Positions 18,927-28,334 are shown, numbered from the stretch's first letter. The stretch is DNA of 64,000 nt from Clostridiales bacterium (GCA_015069485.1 SVIM01000002.1:17339-81338), one strand, 5' to 3'. The notes: generated from the sequence alone by a model not told the origin. Numbers and translations are program-made.

Positions 18927-20102
18927 ATGAAGTTTTTTGACGTCGCAATAATAGGTGGGGGTGCTTCGGGGCTTGCCTGCGCATCCCACCTTGCTGAACT
19001 TAATAAAAATTTGAATATAGCCGTAATTGACGCAGGCGAAAGATTAGGTAAAAAGCTTGCTTCTACGGGTAACGGACAAGGTAACGTTACTAACAAAAAT
19101 ATGGGTGTAGAGCATTATTTTGGCGGTATGAAGCACCTTGTAGAAAGCATAGCTTGCACAACCGATAAAATTTATTTGGAAGAGCAATTATTTAAGTGTA
19201 TGCTTGTTGCTGACGAGCAAGGAAGGGTTTACCCCGGGGGAAAACAGGCTTCTTCACTATGCGATAGCTTAATTGCCGACTTAAAAAGGGCTAATGTTGA
19301 GGTGCTGCTTTCTACCAAAGTAAAGGAAATTAATAAGAGTAAAAATTTTGAAATAATTTTAAGCGACAACAGCAAAATTTTTGCCAAATATGCAGTACTA
19401 TGCGTGGGAGGAAAAGCGCAAAAGCAATTTAAAACTGACGGCTCTTCATACGCGTTAGCGCAAGGCTTCGGGCATACCTTAACAAATCTTTATCCTTCGC
19501 TCGTACAGCTTAAAACCGATACTACACACATAAAAACGCTTAAGGGAATTAGGGCGGATTGCAACCTTTCTGCTTTCGTAAACGGCAAAAAAGTCGCCGA
19601 AAAAAGAGGAGATATAATTTTTACCGATTACGGCGTTTCGGGTAATGCGGTATTTTATATTTCGGCGTTTATTGTTGACAAGCAAGACGCTACGCTATCT
19701 ATCGAATTTTTACCTCAAGTTAGCGGTATAGAAAAAGATATTATACGCAAAAAGTCGTTAGGATACGAAAAAAGCGAGCTTTTATCGGGAACTTTGCACA
19801 ATCAAATAGGTAGAGCAATAATAAAGCGTTGCAATACCGACGACGAAAAAATAATAGCAAATACCGTTAAAAACTTTACTCTCCCCGTTATAGGTACGCT
19901 TGGCTTTGATTACGCTCAGGTTACTAAAGGCGGTGTAAAAATGGAAGAAATTTCAAACGAGCTTGAAAGTAAATTTGCTAAAAACCTATTTTTAGCCGGC
20001 GAAATTTTAGACGTTGATGGCGAGTGCGGTGGCTACAATTTACATTGGGCGTTTGCAAGTGGCTATACCGTTGCTGAAGCGATAGCAAAAAGAGAAAAAT
20101 GA
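18927..20102 (+). CDS. NAD(P)/FAD-dependent oxidoreductase, HI0933/BaiN family
   Basis: This 391-residue flavoprotein has an N-terminal dinucleotide-binding motif IIGGGASGLACA and the family hallmark LASTGNGQGNVTN. It ends with ILDVDGECGGYNLHWAFASG, cited as GECGGYN and the final Rossmann return. BaiN-type enzymes were linked to bile acid dehydroxylation in a few species, but most members have no known substrate. The next flavoprotein overlaps by 4 bases, suggesting a joint redox role. The fold is certain and the function is not assigned. Confidence 0.88.
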   Translation: MKFFDVAIIGGGASGLACASHLAELNKNLNIAVIDAGERLGKKLASTGNGQGNVTNKNMGVEHYFGGMKHLVESIACTTDKIYLEEQLFKCMLVADEQGRVYPGGKQASSLCDSLIADLKRANVEVLLSTKVKEINKSKNFEIILSDNSKIFAKYAVLCVGGKAQKQFKTDGSSYALAQGFGHTLTNLYPSLVQLKTDTTHIKTLKGIRADCNLSAFVNGKKVAEKRGDIIFTDYGVSGNAVFYISAFIVDKQDATLSIEFLPQVSGIEKDIIRKKSLGYEKSELLSGTLHNQIGRAIIKRCNTDDEKIIANTVKNFTLPVIGTLGFDYAQVTKGGVKMEEISNELESKFAKNLFLAGEILDVDGECGGYNLHWAFASGYTVAEAIAKREK

Positions 20103-21646
20103 TTAAAAGGCTTGATAATTTAAAACTAAATATTAAAAGAGAGGAAAGCGATTTAATTAAGGTTGCCGAAAAAGCCGTAGGTGCAAAATTTAAGTATTTT
20201 AAAATACTTAAAAAGTCGTTGGACGCAAGGGATAAAAACAATATTTTTTGGCTTTATTCCATAGCTTATTCTACCGAAAACGAAACGCTTGTGCCTAAAA
20301 GCTTTAAAAAAATCTCATCATGCCCTAAAATAGTCGTGGTGGGAAGTGGTCCTGCCGGGCTTTGCTGTGCTATAAGGTTAGTTGAACACGGCTTTAAGCC
20401 CATAATCGTTGAGCGTGGCGGTCCTGTTGAAGAAAGAGATAAAGCCGTAAATTTATTTATAAGCGAGCGTGTTCTTAACAAGAATTCCAACGTGCAGTTT
20501 GGCGAAGGCGGTGCAGGTACTTTTTCGGACGGTAAATTGAATACGCAAACCAAAGACGGACTTAATAAAGAAGTATTAGAAATTTTTGTAAGGTTTGGTG
20601 CTCCGCAAGAAATTTTATATTTAAACAAACCGCATATCGGCTCTGATATTTTAAAGGGCGTGCTTGTAAATATTAGAAAATATCTTGAAGAAAACGGTGC
20701 AATATACCTTTTTAATACGCAATTTGTAAGCTTTGAAAGCAAAGACGATAAAATTGTAAGCGTAAAATTAAAAAACACAATAAACGGTAATGAAAGCCAA
20801 ATGCAAGCAGACGGTGTAGTTATTGCTTTGGGGCATTCTGCTCGCGATACCTTTGAAATGCTAAACGGTAGCGGCGTTTTAATGGAAGCAAAGGACTTTG
20901 CCGTCGGCGTACGAATTGAGCATTTAAATAAAAATATAAGCTTTGCACAATACGGAAAAAATTATAATTTATTGCCGTCAGCCGATTATAAATTAGTTTC
21001 CCACGCGCACGAAAGGACTGTATTTTCCTTTTGTATGTGCCCGGGTGGCGTAGTAATTCCTTCTTCAAGCGAAGAGGGAGGAGTCGTTACTAACGGTATG
21101 AGCCTTTATGCAAGGGACGGTAAAAATTCAAATTCAGCTTTAATGGTGCAAATGCGAAAAAGTGATTTTGGCGCGGACGATTTGTTTGCCGGTATGCGCT
21201 TTCAACGCGATATTGAACGAAGAGCATACATTGCAGGCGGAAGCAATTATAAAGCCCCTGTACAGCTTTTTAAGGATTTTGCAAAAGATAAATTGTCTAA
21301 CTCCTTTGGGGAGGTTTTGCCAACCTACGGCACGGGCGTTAATTTTGCGCCGCTTAGCGAGGTTTTGCCCAAAATCGCAGTTGACGCATTAAAGGTTGCC
21401 ATACCCGATATGGCTAAAAGGTTAAAGGGATTTGATAGCGGAGATGCGATTATAACGGGCGCGGAAACAAGATTTTCTTCTCCTGTAAAAATAATAAGAG
21501 ATGAAAAGTGCCGAAGCGTATCGTATAAAAACTTATTCCCTTGCGGTGAAGGTAGCGGTTATAGTGGCGGTATAACCAGCTCTGCTGCAGACGGCTTAAA
21601 AACCGCAGAAAATATTTTTGAAATTTTTGATAGTACGATAATTTGA
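20099..21646 (+). CDS. FAD-dependent dehydrogenase (COG2509 family)
   Basis: This 515-residue protein has an N-terminal domain of about 80 residues, then FAD motif VVGSGPAGLCCAIRL and VERGGPVEERD. A GEGGAGTFSDGKLN segment follows, and the protein ends CGEGSGYSGGITSSAADG. These mark the COG2509 group of uncharacterised FAD-dependent dehydrogenases common in Clostridia. Its ATG overlaps the stop of the preceding flavoprotein. No partner shows the substrate. A bidirectional terminator separates it from convergent pyk. Confidence 0.85.
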   Translation: MIKRLDNLKLNIKREESDLIKVAEKAVGAKFKYFKILKKSLDARDKNNIFWLYSIAYSTENETLVPKSFKKISSCPKIVVVGSGPAGLCCAIRLVEHGFKPIIVERGGPVEERDKAVNLFISERVLNKNSNVQFGEGGAGTFSDGKLNTQTKDGLNKEVLEIFVRFGAPQEILYLNKPHIGSDILKGVLVNIRKYLEENGAIYLFNTQFVSFESKDDKIVSVKLKNTINGNESQMQADGVVIALGHSARDTFEMLNGSGVLMEAKDFAVGVRIEHLNKNISFAQYGKNYNLLPSADYKLVSHAHERTVFSFCMCPGGVVIPSSSEEGGVVTNGMSLYARDGKNSNSALMVQMRKSDFGADDLFAGMRFQRDIERRAYIAGGSNYKAPVQLFKDFAKDKLSNSFGEVLPTYGTGVNFAPLSEVLPKIAVDALKVAIPDMAKRLKGFDSGDAIITGAETRFSSPVKIIRDEKCRSVSYKNLFPCGEGSGYSGGITSSAADGLKTAENIFEIFDSTII

Positions 21647-21652
21647 TAATAT

Positions 21653-21693
21653 AAAAAAGATATCCCACGATTACTTCGTGGGATATCTTTTTT
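21653..21693. terminator. Bidirectional terminator between convergent genes
   Basis: Long perfect stem AAGATATCCCACGA / TCGTGGGATATCTT with T-runs on both strands. Confidence 0.9.
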
Positions 21694-21701
21694 AATAAAG
21701 C

Positions 21702-23120
21702 TTAAATAGTATCTACGTTAATTAAGTTGGAATTACCGCTTTTGCCGTTAGGGTTGCCACCGGTTAAAACGATTTTATCACCCTTTTTAATAAAGGGCAA
21801 ATCCTTTGCTGCACGCTTTGCAAAGTGGAATAATACTTCAATAGAATTAAACTCTTCGCTAAGAACGGGAATAACGCCCCAGCTTAACGCAAGCTTTCTA
21901 TAAGCTCTCTCGTCAGTCGTCATACCTATAATGTCAATCATAGGGCGGAAACGGGAAACGAGCCTTGCAGTTGCGCCCGTTCTTGTGCAAACGACTATAA
22001 CCTTTGCGCCTAAATCGCTTGCTAAGGTGCAAGCAGAGTGGGAAATTGCTTCCGCTACGCTTGAAATATTATATTCTCCGTTGTTGATGTGCTGAATATA
22101 ATTAATATTGTTTTCTGCTTGAAGCGCAATTTTGCCCATAGCTTTAACTGCTTCTACGGGGTATAAGCCTGCTGCCGTTTCGCCGGAAAGCATAATGGCG
22201 GAGGAGCCGTCGTAAACGGCGTTGGCTACGTCCGAAATTTCTGCTCTAGTAGGGCGGGGATGCTTGGTCATTGATTCAAGCATTTCGGTTGCGGTAATGC
22301 TTCTTTTACCGTTAATTCTGCAACAAGTAATAATCCTTTTCTGTATGTTAGGCAATTCTTCAAAGGGAACTTCTACACCCAAATCGCCACGGGCTACCAT
22401 AACGCCTTGACTTTCTTTTACGATTGATTCAAGGTTGTTAACACCCGCTCTACTTTCTATTTTTGCAATAACTTCAATTTCGCCGTCTTTGCATCCACAT
22501 TCCCTTAAATAGTTTTTAACGTCAACTAAATCTTGTGCTTTTGATACGAAAGAGCATGCTATAAAATCAACGCCTTGCTCAACGCCGAATTTAATATCGG
22601 CTTTATCTTGTTCAGAAAGATAAATCATATCAAAGCATTTATCAGGGAAAAACATTGACTTTCTGTTAGAAATTTCTCCGCCGACAACGGTTTTACAAAT
22701 AACGTCGGGCGCTTTAACTTCAATAACTTCAAAAATAACTAAGCCGTTGTTAAGCAAAATTTTATCGCCGGGAAACATTTGCTCGCAAATGCCTTTAAAC
22801 GAAACGGAAACTCTTTTTTCGTTACCAACTATTTCTTCGGTGGTAAAGGTAAAAATATCGCCGTCACGCAAGGTGATTTTTCCGTTTTCAAAAGTTCTAA
22901 TTCTAAATTCAGGGCCTTTAGTGTCTAACATAATAGGAAGAGAAACCTTTTTAAGCTCCCTAACCTTTTTAATTAACGCAATTTTTTTTGCGTGCTCTTC
23001 ATGCGTCCCATGTGAAAAATTTAATCTGGCAACGTTTAAGCCTGCGTCAACTAATTTGCATAAAATTTCTTCAGTTTCGCTTGCGGGTCCAATAGTGCCA
23101 ATAATTTTAGTTTTTCTCAT
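21702..23120 (-). CDS. pyk: Pyruvate kinase
   Basis: This glycolytic enzyme makes pyruvate and ATP from phosphoenolpyruvate and ADP. The 472-residue protein starts MRKTKIIGTIGPASE. It contains NFSHG, the substrate and metal region VMVARGDLGVE and the MLESM segment, and a C-terminal allosteric domain. It lacks the extra PEP-utiliser domain found in Bacillus Pyk. ATG 23120 follows GGAGATTATA; an in-frame start 12 bases earlier is less likely. It is transcribed alone. Confidence 0.97.
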   Translation of the reverse strand: MRKTKIIGTIGPASETEEILCKLVDAGLNVARLNFSHGTHEEHAKKIALIKKVRELKKVSLPIMLDTKGPEFRIRTFENGKITLRDGDIFTFTTEEIVGNEKRVSVSFKGICEQMFPGDKILLNNGLVIFEVIEVKAPDVICKTVVGGEISNRKSMFFPDKCFDMIYLSEQDKADIKFGVEQGVDFIACSFVSKAQDLVDVKNYLRECGCKDGEIEVIAKIESRAGVNNLESIVKESQGVMVARGDLGVEVPFEELPNIQKRIITCCRINGKRSITATEMLESMTKHPRPTRAEISDVANAVYDGSSAIMLSGETAAGLYPVEAVKAMGKIALQAENNINYIQHINNGEYNISSVAEAISHSACTLASDLGAKVIVVCTRTGATARLVSRFRPMIDIIGMTTDERAYRKLALSWGVIPVLSEEFNSIEVLFHFAKRAAKDLPFIKKGDKIVLTGGNPNGKSGNSNLINVDTI

Positions 23121-23235
23121 TATAATCTCCAAAAAATTTCGTACGCCATATATTTTAAATCAAAATTTAAAAAAAATCAATAATTGCCACCATAAATTAA
23201 TACACTTAATTAAAAAAATATGTTAAAATGTTGTT

Positions 23236-23594
23236 AATTCGAGTTAATTATACGGTCGCGGGCTATGAAAATAGCGTGAGGAAAGTCCGAGCATCATAGG
23301 GCAAGGGTGCCTGCTAACGGCAGGAGAAGGCGACTTCAAGGAAAGTGAACAGAAATATACCGCAGTAATTTTACTGTAAGGGCGGAATGGCGAGGTAAGA
23401 GCTCACCGTCGCCGTGGTAACACGGCGAGCAAATTAAACCCCACTCGATGCAAGATTGGGCTTTTGGCTGGCTTTAATGCCAAGGCTGCCCGTCTGCCAA
23501 AGGCTGTTAATATCGCTTGAACTTATCGGTGACGGTAAGGCTAGATAGATGACCGTACACGACAGAACTCGGCTTACAGATTAATCTCGAATTA
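23236..23594 (+). ncRNA. rnpB: RNase P RNA
   Basis: This is the catalytic RNA of RNase P, which matures tRNA 5' ends. Conserved blocks are in order: GAGGAAAGTCCGAGC (23278-), ACAGAAATATACCGC, AAGGGCGGAATGGCGAGGTA, AACCCCACTCG, GATAGATGACC and ACAGAACTCGGCTTAC. The terminal stem is closed by ATTCGAGTTAAT pairing with ATTAATCTCGAAT. The length of about 359 nt fits type A RNA. An extended -10 (TGTTAAAAT) lies just upstream. Confidence 0.96.
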
Positions 23595-23603
23595 TATTTA
23601 TAT

Positions 23604-23634
23604 AAGGCTTGGCGTAGATTCGCCAAGCCTTATT
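23604..23634 (+). terminator. Terminator of rnpB
   Basis: 11-bp stem AAGGCTTGGCG / CGCCAAGCCTT followed by ATT, 10 bases after the P1 helix. Confidence 0.75.
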
Positions 23635-23697
23635 CCTATAAGCGAATAATTTTAACTTTTTCGCACATATTAATTTTATCTCAAAGGAGGTATTATT

Positions 23698-23850
23698 ATG
23701 AGATTAAATTGTGGCGATAATTGTCCTAAAACAGGTTCTTACACTGCTTACGACGAAAACGGTAAAGAAGTTAAAACCGTGCACGTAAACAAGGGCGACA
23801 GAATGCCCCCTACACAGATTGAAAACTGTTATTACGAATCTGACGACTAA
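23698..23850 (+). CDS. 50-residue YjzC-like protein
   Basis: A short ORF begins at ATG 23698 behind a near-perfect AAAGGAGG site. The protein starts MRLNCGDNCPKTGSYTAYDE and goes on to VNKGDRMPPTQ and NCYYESDD. The pattern (Cys-Pro, Gly-x-Tyr, Asp-x-x-Gly-Lys, Gly-Asp-x-x-Pro-Pro-Thr) resembles small YjzC-type proteins of Bacillota, whose role is unknown. The strong ribosome site and private terminator show it is expressed. Confidence 0.75.
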   Translation: MRLNCGDNCPKTGSYTAYDENGKEVKTVHVNKGDRMPPTQIENCYYESDD

Positions 23851-23853
23851 TTA

Positions 23854-23884
23854 AAAAAATCTCGGCTTAGCCGAGATTTTTTTG
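23854..23884 (+). terminator. Terminator after the YjzC-like gene
   Basis: AAAATCTCGGC TTA GCCGAGATTTTTTT: strong stem with T-run. Confidence 0.88.
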
Positions 23885-24318
23885 TTATATTTTTATTAAG
23901 GTTACAATGATATCTATAAGTGATAATGTTAAGGCACACAAAGTCAATCTCGAGGAGCGTAGCGACGGAATAGCGATTGTTTGACTTTATCGCAATCGCG
24001 TCAGGATCCAAAGAGATTCTTCACTACGCTCAGAATGACAGTAAGTATAAAAAATGAACGCACCCCTTGCCTCCCTATGACGAGGGAGGTGTCAACGCAG
24101 TTGACGGAGGGAGAGAACCATCCCACCCCTTCCCCCCTTCCCCCCTAAACAAGGGGGGAAGGGGGACCGCTTGCGGTGGATGAGGGGTTTAAAGTTAAGT
24201 AAACGGTTTTTCTTATAAAAGTGGGTGGAGATTCTTCGTTTCACTCAGAATGACGGCAAGGAAACAATTTAACGCTTTACTTAACGAAAGAAAATATTAA
24301 AAAACACAAATTTGCCTA
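23885..24318. repeat. Repeat-rich gap: dispersed palindromic elements
   Basis: This gene-free stretch is built of repeats. At about 23942-23990 ends AAGTCAA...TTGACTT are inverted. Two 26-base units of the form AGATTCTTC-N-CTCAGAATGAC lie at 24014-24039 and 24229-24254. A block at 24061-24190 has hairpins CTCCCTATGACGAGGGAG and CCCCTTCCCCCC...GGGGGGAAGGGG and ends in ACCGCTTGCGGTGGATGAGG. A variant of that block recurs at 32778-32872. No transposase is present. Confidence 0.75.
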
Positions 24319-24347
24319 TTGACAAAATTAACCTTGTGTTATATAAT
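24319..24347 (+). promoter_or_regulatory. Promoter of secreted cassette A
   Basis: TTGACA (24319-24324) and TATAAT (24342-24347) are 17 apart, within the box TGCCTATTGACAAAAT, which is repeated exactly at the cassette B promoter (32675-32690). Confidence 0.8.
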
Positions 24348-24365
24348 AAAAAAAGGAGAAAAATT

Positions 24366-25376
24366 ATGAAAATTTTTACAAAAATTTTAACGGCGGTTTT
24401 ATCTATAACAATGCTTTTTAGTGTTGCTGGCTTTTCTGCGTGCGGAAACAGCGACCTTGAAGTAAAAGTTATAGATAAAATATATATTTTTTATATTGCT
24501 TTGACTGTTGTAATAGGTTTAATCGCTGCTTTATTTATAATAGGTGGAAAGCAGAATATTAAAAAAAACCAAAAAAATATATTAATTATAATTTTGGCAT
24601 GTGTAATATCTTCAGGTGTATTTTTGGGCGTTGTATGGTTAATCATGATTTATTTTAATAGCTTATCTCCAACATATGCAGAATATTGCGATTTTTTATA
24701 TTCAATAGAATACGTTAATGATCAAGGCGAATACGTTGTTGAAGAAAAAGGGACCTATTCGTTTGTAAGATTACAAGGCTTAAGTGATGCAGGAAAAGGA
24801 AAAGAAATTATTATTGTTCCCGAATATATCGAAGGATACAAGGTTGAAGAAATAGGTTACTCAGAATCGGTTGTTAACGAAGGAATTTGGGAAAGTGAAC
24901 GTTTAAAAAAAGTGTATATACCGTTTTCAGTATCCGTTTCAAGAACGGCTTTTCAAAAATGTGAAAAATTAGAAAAGGTTATTTTATTAGCTCATAAAGC
25001 TGATGGATATGACGATAGAAATGGTACTAACGTTTACTGTACGAGCTATTATTATGAGGCTGAAAATGTTACAAATAAATATGTTTCCATAACTGGATCG
25101 ACAATTTATTTTAGCAACGTTTCTTATTATTATAACTACGAAAATGCGCCCAACGACGGATATTATTGGGTAGACGATTACGATTATAATAGTAAAATAG
25201 AATTTATTCCTAAGATGCCCGAACGAGAAGGATATATTTTTGATGGATGGTATAAGGAAGCAGAGTGTATAAATGCGTGGAATTTTGAACTTGATAAATT
25301 GCCCGAAACTGAATATGATAGCGAAGGCAGTTCGATTTATCAAGAAACCAAGCTTTATGCTAAATGGATTGGATAA
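24366..25376 (+). CDS. Cassette A lipoprotein with membrane helices and InlB-type repeat
   Basis: This 336-residue exported protein is read from ATG 24366 behind AAAGGAG. A signal peptide ends in lipobox GFSAC (Cys about 26) and is followed by DLEVK, matching the cassette B lipoprotein. Two hydrophobic helices follow (about 38-62 and 73-98). Then comes an outer domain with a degenerate LRR unit (FSVSVSRTAFQKCEKLEKVI) and a C-terminal InlB/Listeria-Bacteroides-type repeat (EREGYIFDGWYKEAEC ... LYAKW). The function is unknown. It probably sits at the membrane beside the hydrolase encoded directly downstream. Confidence 0.75.
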   Translation: MKIFTKILTAVLSITMLFSVAGFSACGNSDLEVKVIDKIYIFYIALTVVIGLIAALFIIGGKQNIKKNQKNILIIILACVISSGVFLGVVWLIMIYFNSLSPTYAEYCDFLYSIEYVNDQGEYVVEEKGTYSFVRLQGLSDAGKGKEIIIVPEYIEGYKVEEIGYSESVVNEGIWESERLKKVYIPFSVSVSRTAFQKCEKLEKVILLAHKADGYDDRNGTNVYCTSYYYEAENVTNKYVSITGSTIYFSNVSYYYNYENAPNDGYYWVDDYDYNSKIEFIPKMPEREGYIFDGWYKEAECINAWNFELDKLPETEYDSEGSSIYQETKLYAKWIG

Positions 25377-25390
25377 AGTGAGTATTAAGT

Positions 25391-28246
25391 ATAAAAATTA
25401 AAAAACTATTTAAATGTATTATTTTATTTATTATTTTTTGTATAGCTTTTATTCTTGTATGTAACAGTTACGATGGTATCATTAATGTATTTGCAAGTGA
25501 GAACTCTATCTCGCTTTTTACAGGAATAAGTGGTAGCCCCAATGCAGGAAATGAATTATATAATGCAACAAATACATATCAATATAATGGGGATAATGTT
25601 AGTGGAAATAGGAGCTATGTCTATTTTGATACTAGTCCTGCGGAAAAGAATAATAATGTTGTGGCTTCAAGCTCGCCACAAATTACTGTATTAACACATG
25701 GTTTTGGTGGAGCTGCATCTCATTGGAGCAATAATGGTAATGGGTTCGCTTACGATCAAAATTCATTGTTTGAAAGATTAAACATAGAGCTTTCAAAAAT
25801 TGACGGAGCTGGCGCGAATGTGTATTGGGCTAATATGCAAAGTTCTAAGTCTTTTTATCTTGTAGATTTAAAAGACCAAAAAAATATTGATGTTTATGGA
25901 AAATATCAGATTGTTGAAACAATATCTACCATAACAGATATTTCAAAACACATAATTATTATTTTTGATTCTTCTAATGGTGGTGCGTATAATTACCAAA
26001 TTTATGAAGAGTTCAATTACATGATAAGCAAAATTGTTTATGATATAAAATGTTTAAGCGGTGGGGAATTACCTAAAATAAATTTAGTTGGGCATAGTCG
26101 TGGAGGTGTAACAAATTTGCAATATGCGTTAGATCATCCAGACATGGTAGCATCTATGTTTAGCTTAGGCACGCCTTACTTTGGCTCAGATACTGCATCA
26201 ACAGACATAGGCGCTATGGTTGCAGGAGGGGGAATAGGATTAGATGACATCATTGATAGAAATAGATATCTTGAATATTTTTATCGTTGGAATGATGGTT
26301 ATGATAGATTGTATACACAAATAGATGCACATGCATTGGGAGGATATTCAGATAGTGATTTTGTTTTTGATGCGTTGATTGAAAGTGATAGTGAAATTGT
26401 TGAAAGTAATGTCACGGATAGTGTTTTGATGTCTATAAAATGGGCGATAAAAAGTCTTCCTGGCGTTGTAAGGGCTCTTGATGGTGAGGCGGAAACTTTA
26501 GATTTCTTATTATCGCTATTAAGAGATGAAGATTATGATGAAAGTGAATTAGAGAGTTATATTCAGATTATCACGGATATGCAATATTTTAATGATGACG
26601 AGGATATGGGGTTTTGGGAAGATTTATGGGACAATATTGTTCATAATATAGCTTTTGTGGGGTGCCCATATTTTATGAATGACTTGCTGGTTGACTTGCC
26701 ATCTCAAATTGGTATTGATGAACATAGTGATACATACAGGTCATATATGTTCAAAATATATACAAAGTGTTTTAGAGAAGATGATTACGAAATTGGAACT
26801 TCGAAAAAACTTTCCTCACCTTCTATGCCGGCAATTGTTCATAATTTAGAGGCGCGTGATGATGATTTTATAAATTATATAATAGCGAATATTGAGTTGG
26901 GTGCTAGAAATAATGTTTTTTTATATAAACAGACATCTGCGACAACAGCTATACTTACGGGGTATTGTGGAAATATTTTAACAGGAAATGTCGTACTCCC
27001 CTCCATAATTGATGGATTTATAATTACTAATATTGCATCTGATTTGTTTAAAGGTATGGGAACCAATATATCCAGTATTGCAATACCAAATTCGATATGT
27101 ACCATTTCAAATGGTGCCTTTGTTGGTATGCGTAATTTACAAAACGTTACTTTTGCAAGCGGTAGTCAACTTTCAAGTATAGGTAGCCAAGCCTTTTGGG
27201 GTTGTAGTAATTTAACTAGTATAACAATCCCTGCGACGGTAACTAGTATAGGCTCTCATGCCTTTGCGGATTGCTCAAATTTGCAAAGTGTAACTTTTGC
27301 AGAAAATAGTCAGTTAACCAATATAGATTATCAAGCATTTTTAGATTGCAGTAGTTTAGAGAGTATAGAAATTCCTGCGGGAGTTACTTCCATAACAACA
27401 GGTATGCTACGAGATTGTACCTCGTTAGAAAGCGTAACGATTGCAAGTGGTAGTCAATTAACAAGTATTGGTCAAAATGCTTTTACGGGATGCAGTTCGT
27501 TGCAAGATATAGAATTATCAAATTCGCTTACTACGATAGCAAACCAAGCATTTTATGGCTGTACAAACTTGACGGAAATTTCGTTGCCAGCAAGTGTAAC
27601 AAATATAGGCGCTCAGGCTTTTTCGGGGTGTAGTAGTCTTGAAAAGGTGGTAATGTATAACCAAACTACAGTGCCTACCTTGGGGACAAATGCTTTTAAT
27701 TCAACTGCAAGCAATTTAAAAATATACGTGCCGTATTCTTTAGAAAACGCCTATAAAACAGCAACAAATTGGAATAGTTACGCAAGCAAAATAGACGGCT
27801 GTTATATTGAAAACGGCAAAGCCTACGTAACGGAAAGCGGAACGGTTAACGTAGCAGACCAAACTGAATTGGTAACTTTATATTCTTATAATTTAAGCGA
27901 CGTATGGGCGGATTATGGAGAGCATTTATACGGCGAAGCGTTTATAGCAGTTGGCGGAAGTCGAGTGTTCTACGTAGATTGTTCAATAGACTGTGATTAT
28001 GGCGAAATGATAAATTGCTCGTTAAAAATAGAGGTAGAAGCAACAACGTCGTGCATATTAATAAATAGCGATAAACAGTTCGTTGCAGAGTGCTTTATAG
28101 AGGACGGAATATTGTCCGTGCCCTATTTAGAAATATACAATAGTGGCGAGGGTTTTTATTTGCTACCTATAATGCCAAATACGCAAGTGATTGAATTTGA
28201 GCCGTCTGATATTTTTATGGAATATACTGCAAGGATTTACGTTTAA
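25391..28246 (+). CDS. Secreted lipase-like alpha/beta hydrolase with BspA-type LRRs (cassette A)
   Basis: An open frame of 951 residues begins with an obvious signal peptide (KIKKLFKCIILFIIFCIAF) at 25391, although the first codon there is ATA; the first ordinary start is GTG 25661, inside the mature protein. The hydrolase part has an oxyanion strand TVLTHGFGG and nucleophile elbow GHSRGG (Ser236), followed by FSLGTPYFGS, as in lipases/PGAP1-like esterases. BspA-type 23-residue LRRs occupy about 556-753. Residues 805-951 form a domain shared with the subtilase at 33548-35878. The substrate is unknown; a role in breaking down host or dietary esters is speculative. Confidence 0.78.
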   Translation: MKIKKLFKCIILFIIFCIAFILVCNSYDGIINVFASENSISLFTGISGSPNAGNELYNATNTYQYNGDNVSGNRSYVYFDTSPAEKNNNVVASSSPQITVLTHGFGGAASHWSNNGNGFAYDQNSLFERLNIELSKIDGAGANVYWANMQSSKSFYLVDLKDQKNIDVYGKYQIVETISTITDISKHIIIIFDSSNGGAYNYQIYEEFNYMISKIVYDIKCLSGGELPKINLVGHSRGGVTNLQYALDHPDMVASMFSLGTPYFGSDTASTDIGAMVAGGGIGLDDIIDRNRYLEYFYRWNDGYDRLYTQIDAHALGGYSDSDFVFDALIESDSEIVESNVTDSVLMSIKWAIKSLPGVVRALDGEAETLDFLLSLLRDEDYDESELESYIQIITDMQYFNDDEDMGFWEDLWDNIVHNIAFVGCPYFMNDLLVDLPSQIGIDEHSDTYRSYMFKIYTKCFREDDYEIGTSKKLSSPSMPAIVHNLEARDDDFINYIIANIELGARNNVFLYKQTSATTAILTGYCGNILTGNVVLPSIIDGFIITNIASDLFKGMGTNISSIAIPNSICTISNGAFVGMRNLQNVTFASGSQLSSIGSQAFWGCSNLTSITIPATVTSIGSHAFADCSNLQSVTFAENSQLTNIDYQAFLDCSSLESIEIPAGVTSITTGMLRDCTSLESVTIASGSQLTSIGQNAFTGCSSLQDIELSNSLTTIANQAFYGCTNLTEISLPASVTNIGAQAFSGCSSLEKVVMYNQTTVPTLGTNAFNSTASNLKIYVPYSLENAYKTATNWNSYASKIDGCYIENGKAYVTESGTVNVADQTELVTLYSYNLSDVWADYGEHLYGEAFIAVGGSRVFYVDCSIDCDYGEMINCSLKIEVEATTSCILINSDKQFVAECFIEDGILSVPYLEIYNSGEGFYLLPIMPNTQVIEFEPSDIFMEYTARIYV

Positions 28247-28280
28247 AAATTGGTGCAGTAAAAAGTCAGCTAAATAATTA

Positions 28281-28334
28281 AAAAACAGCCCCGAGGCGAC
28301 CTTAATATTAAGGCTCGCCTCGGGGTTGTTTTTT
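28281..28334. terminator. Strong bidirectional terminator
   Basis: Long stem CAGCCCCGAGGCGACCTTAA paired with TTAAGGCTCGCCTCGGGGTTG, with A-run and T-run, between convergent genes. Confidence 0.9.

Noticed and set aside
23885..24318. Possible insertion sequence at the repeat-rich gap
   Set aside because: No transposase frame, even a broken one, could be found; only short palindromes.
24486..24660. Cassette A lipoprotein as a simple membrane protein rather than a lipoprotein
   Set aside because: Two helices follow the lipobox, but the first 40 residues match the cassette B lipoprotein signal too closely to ignore; kept as lipoprotein with a caveat.
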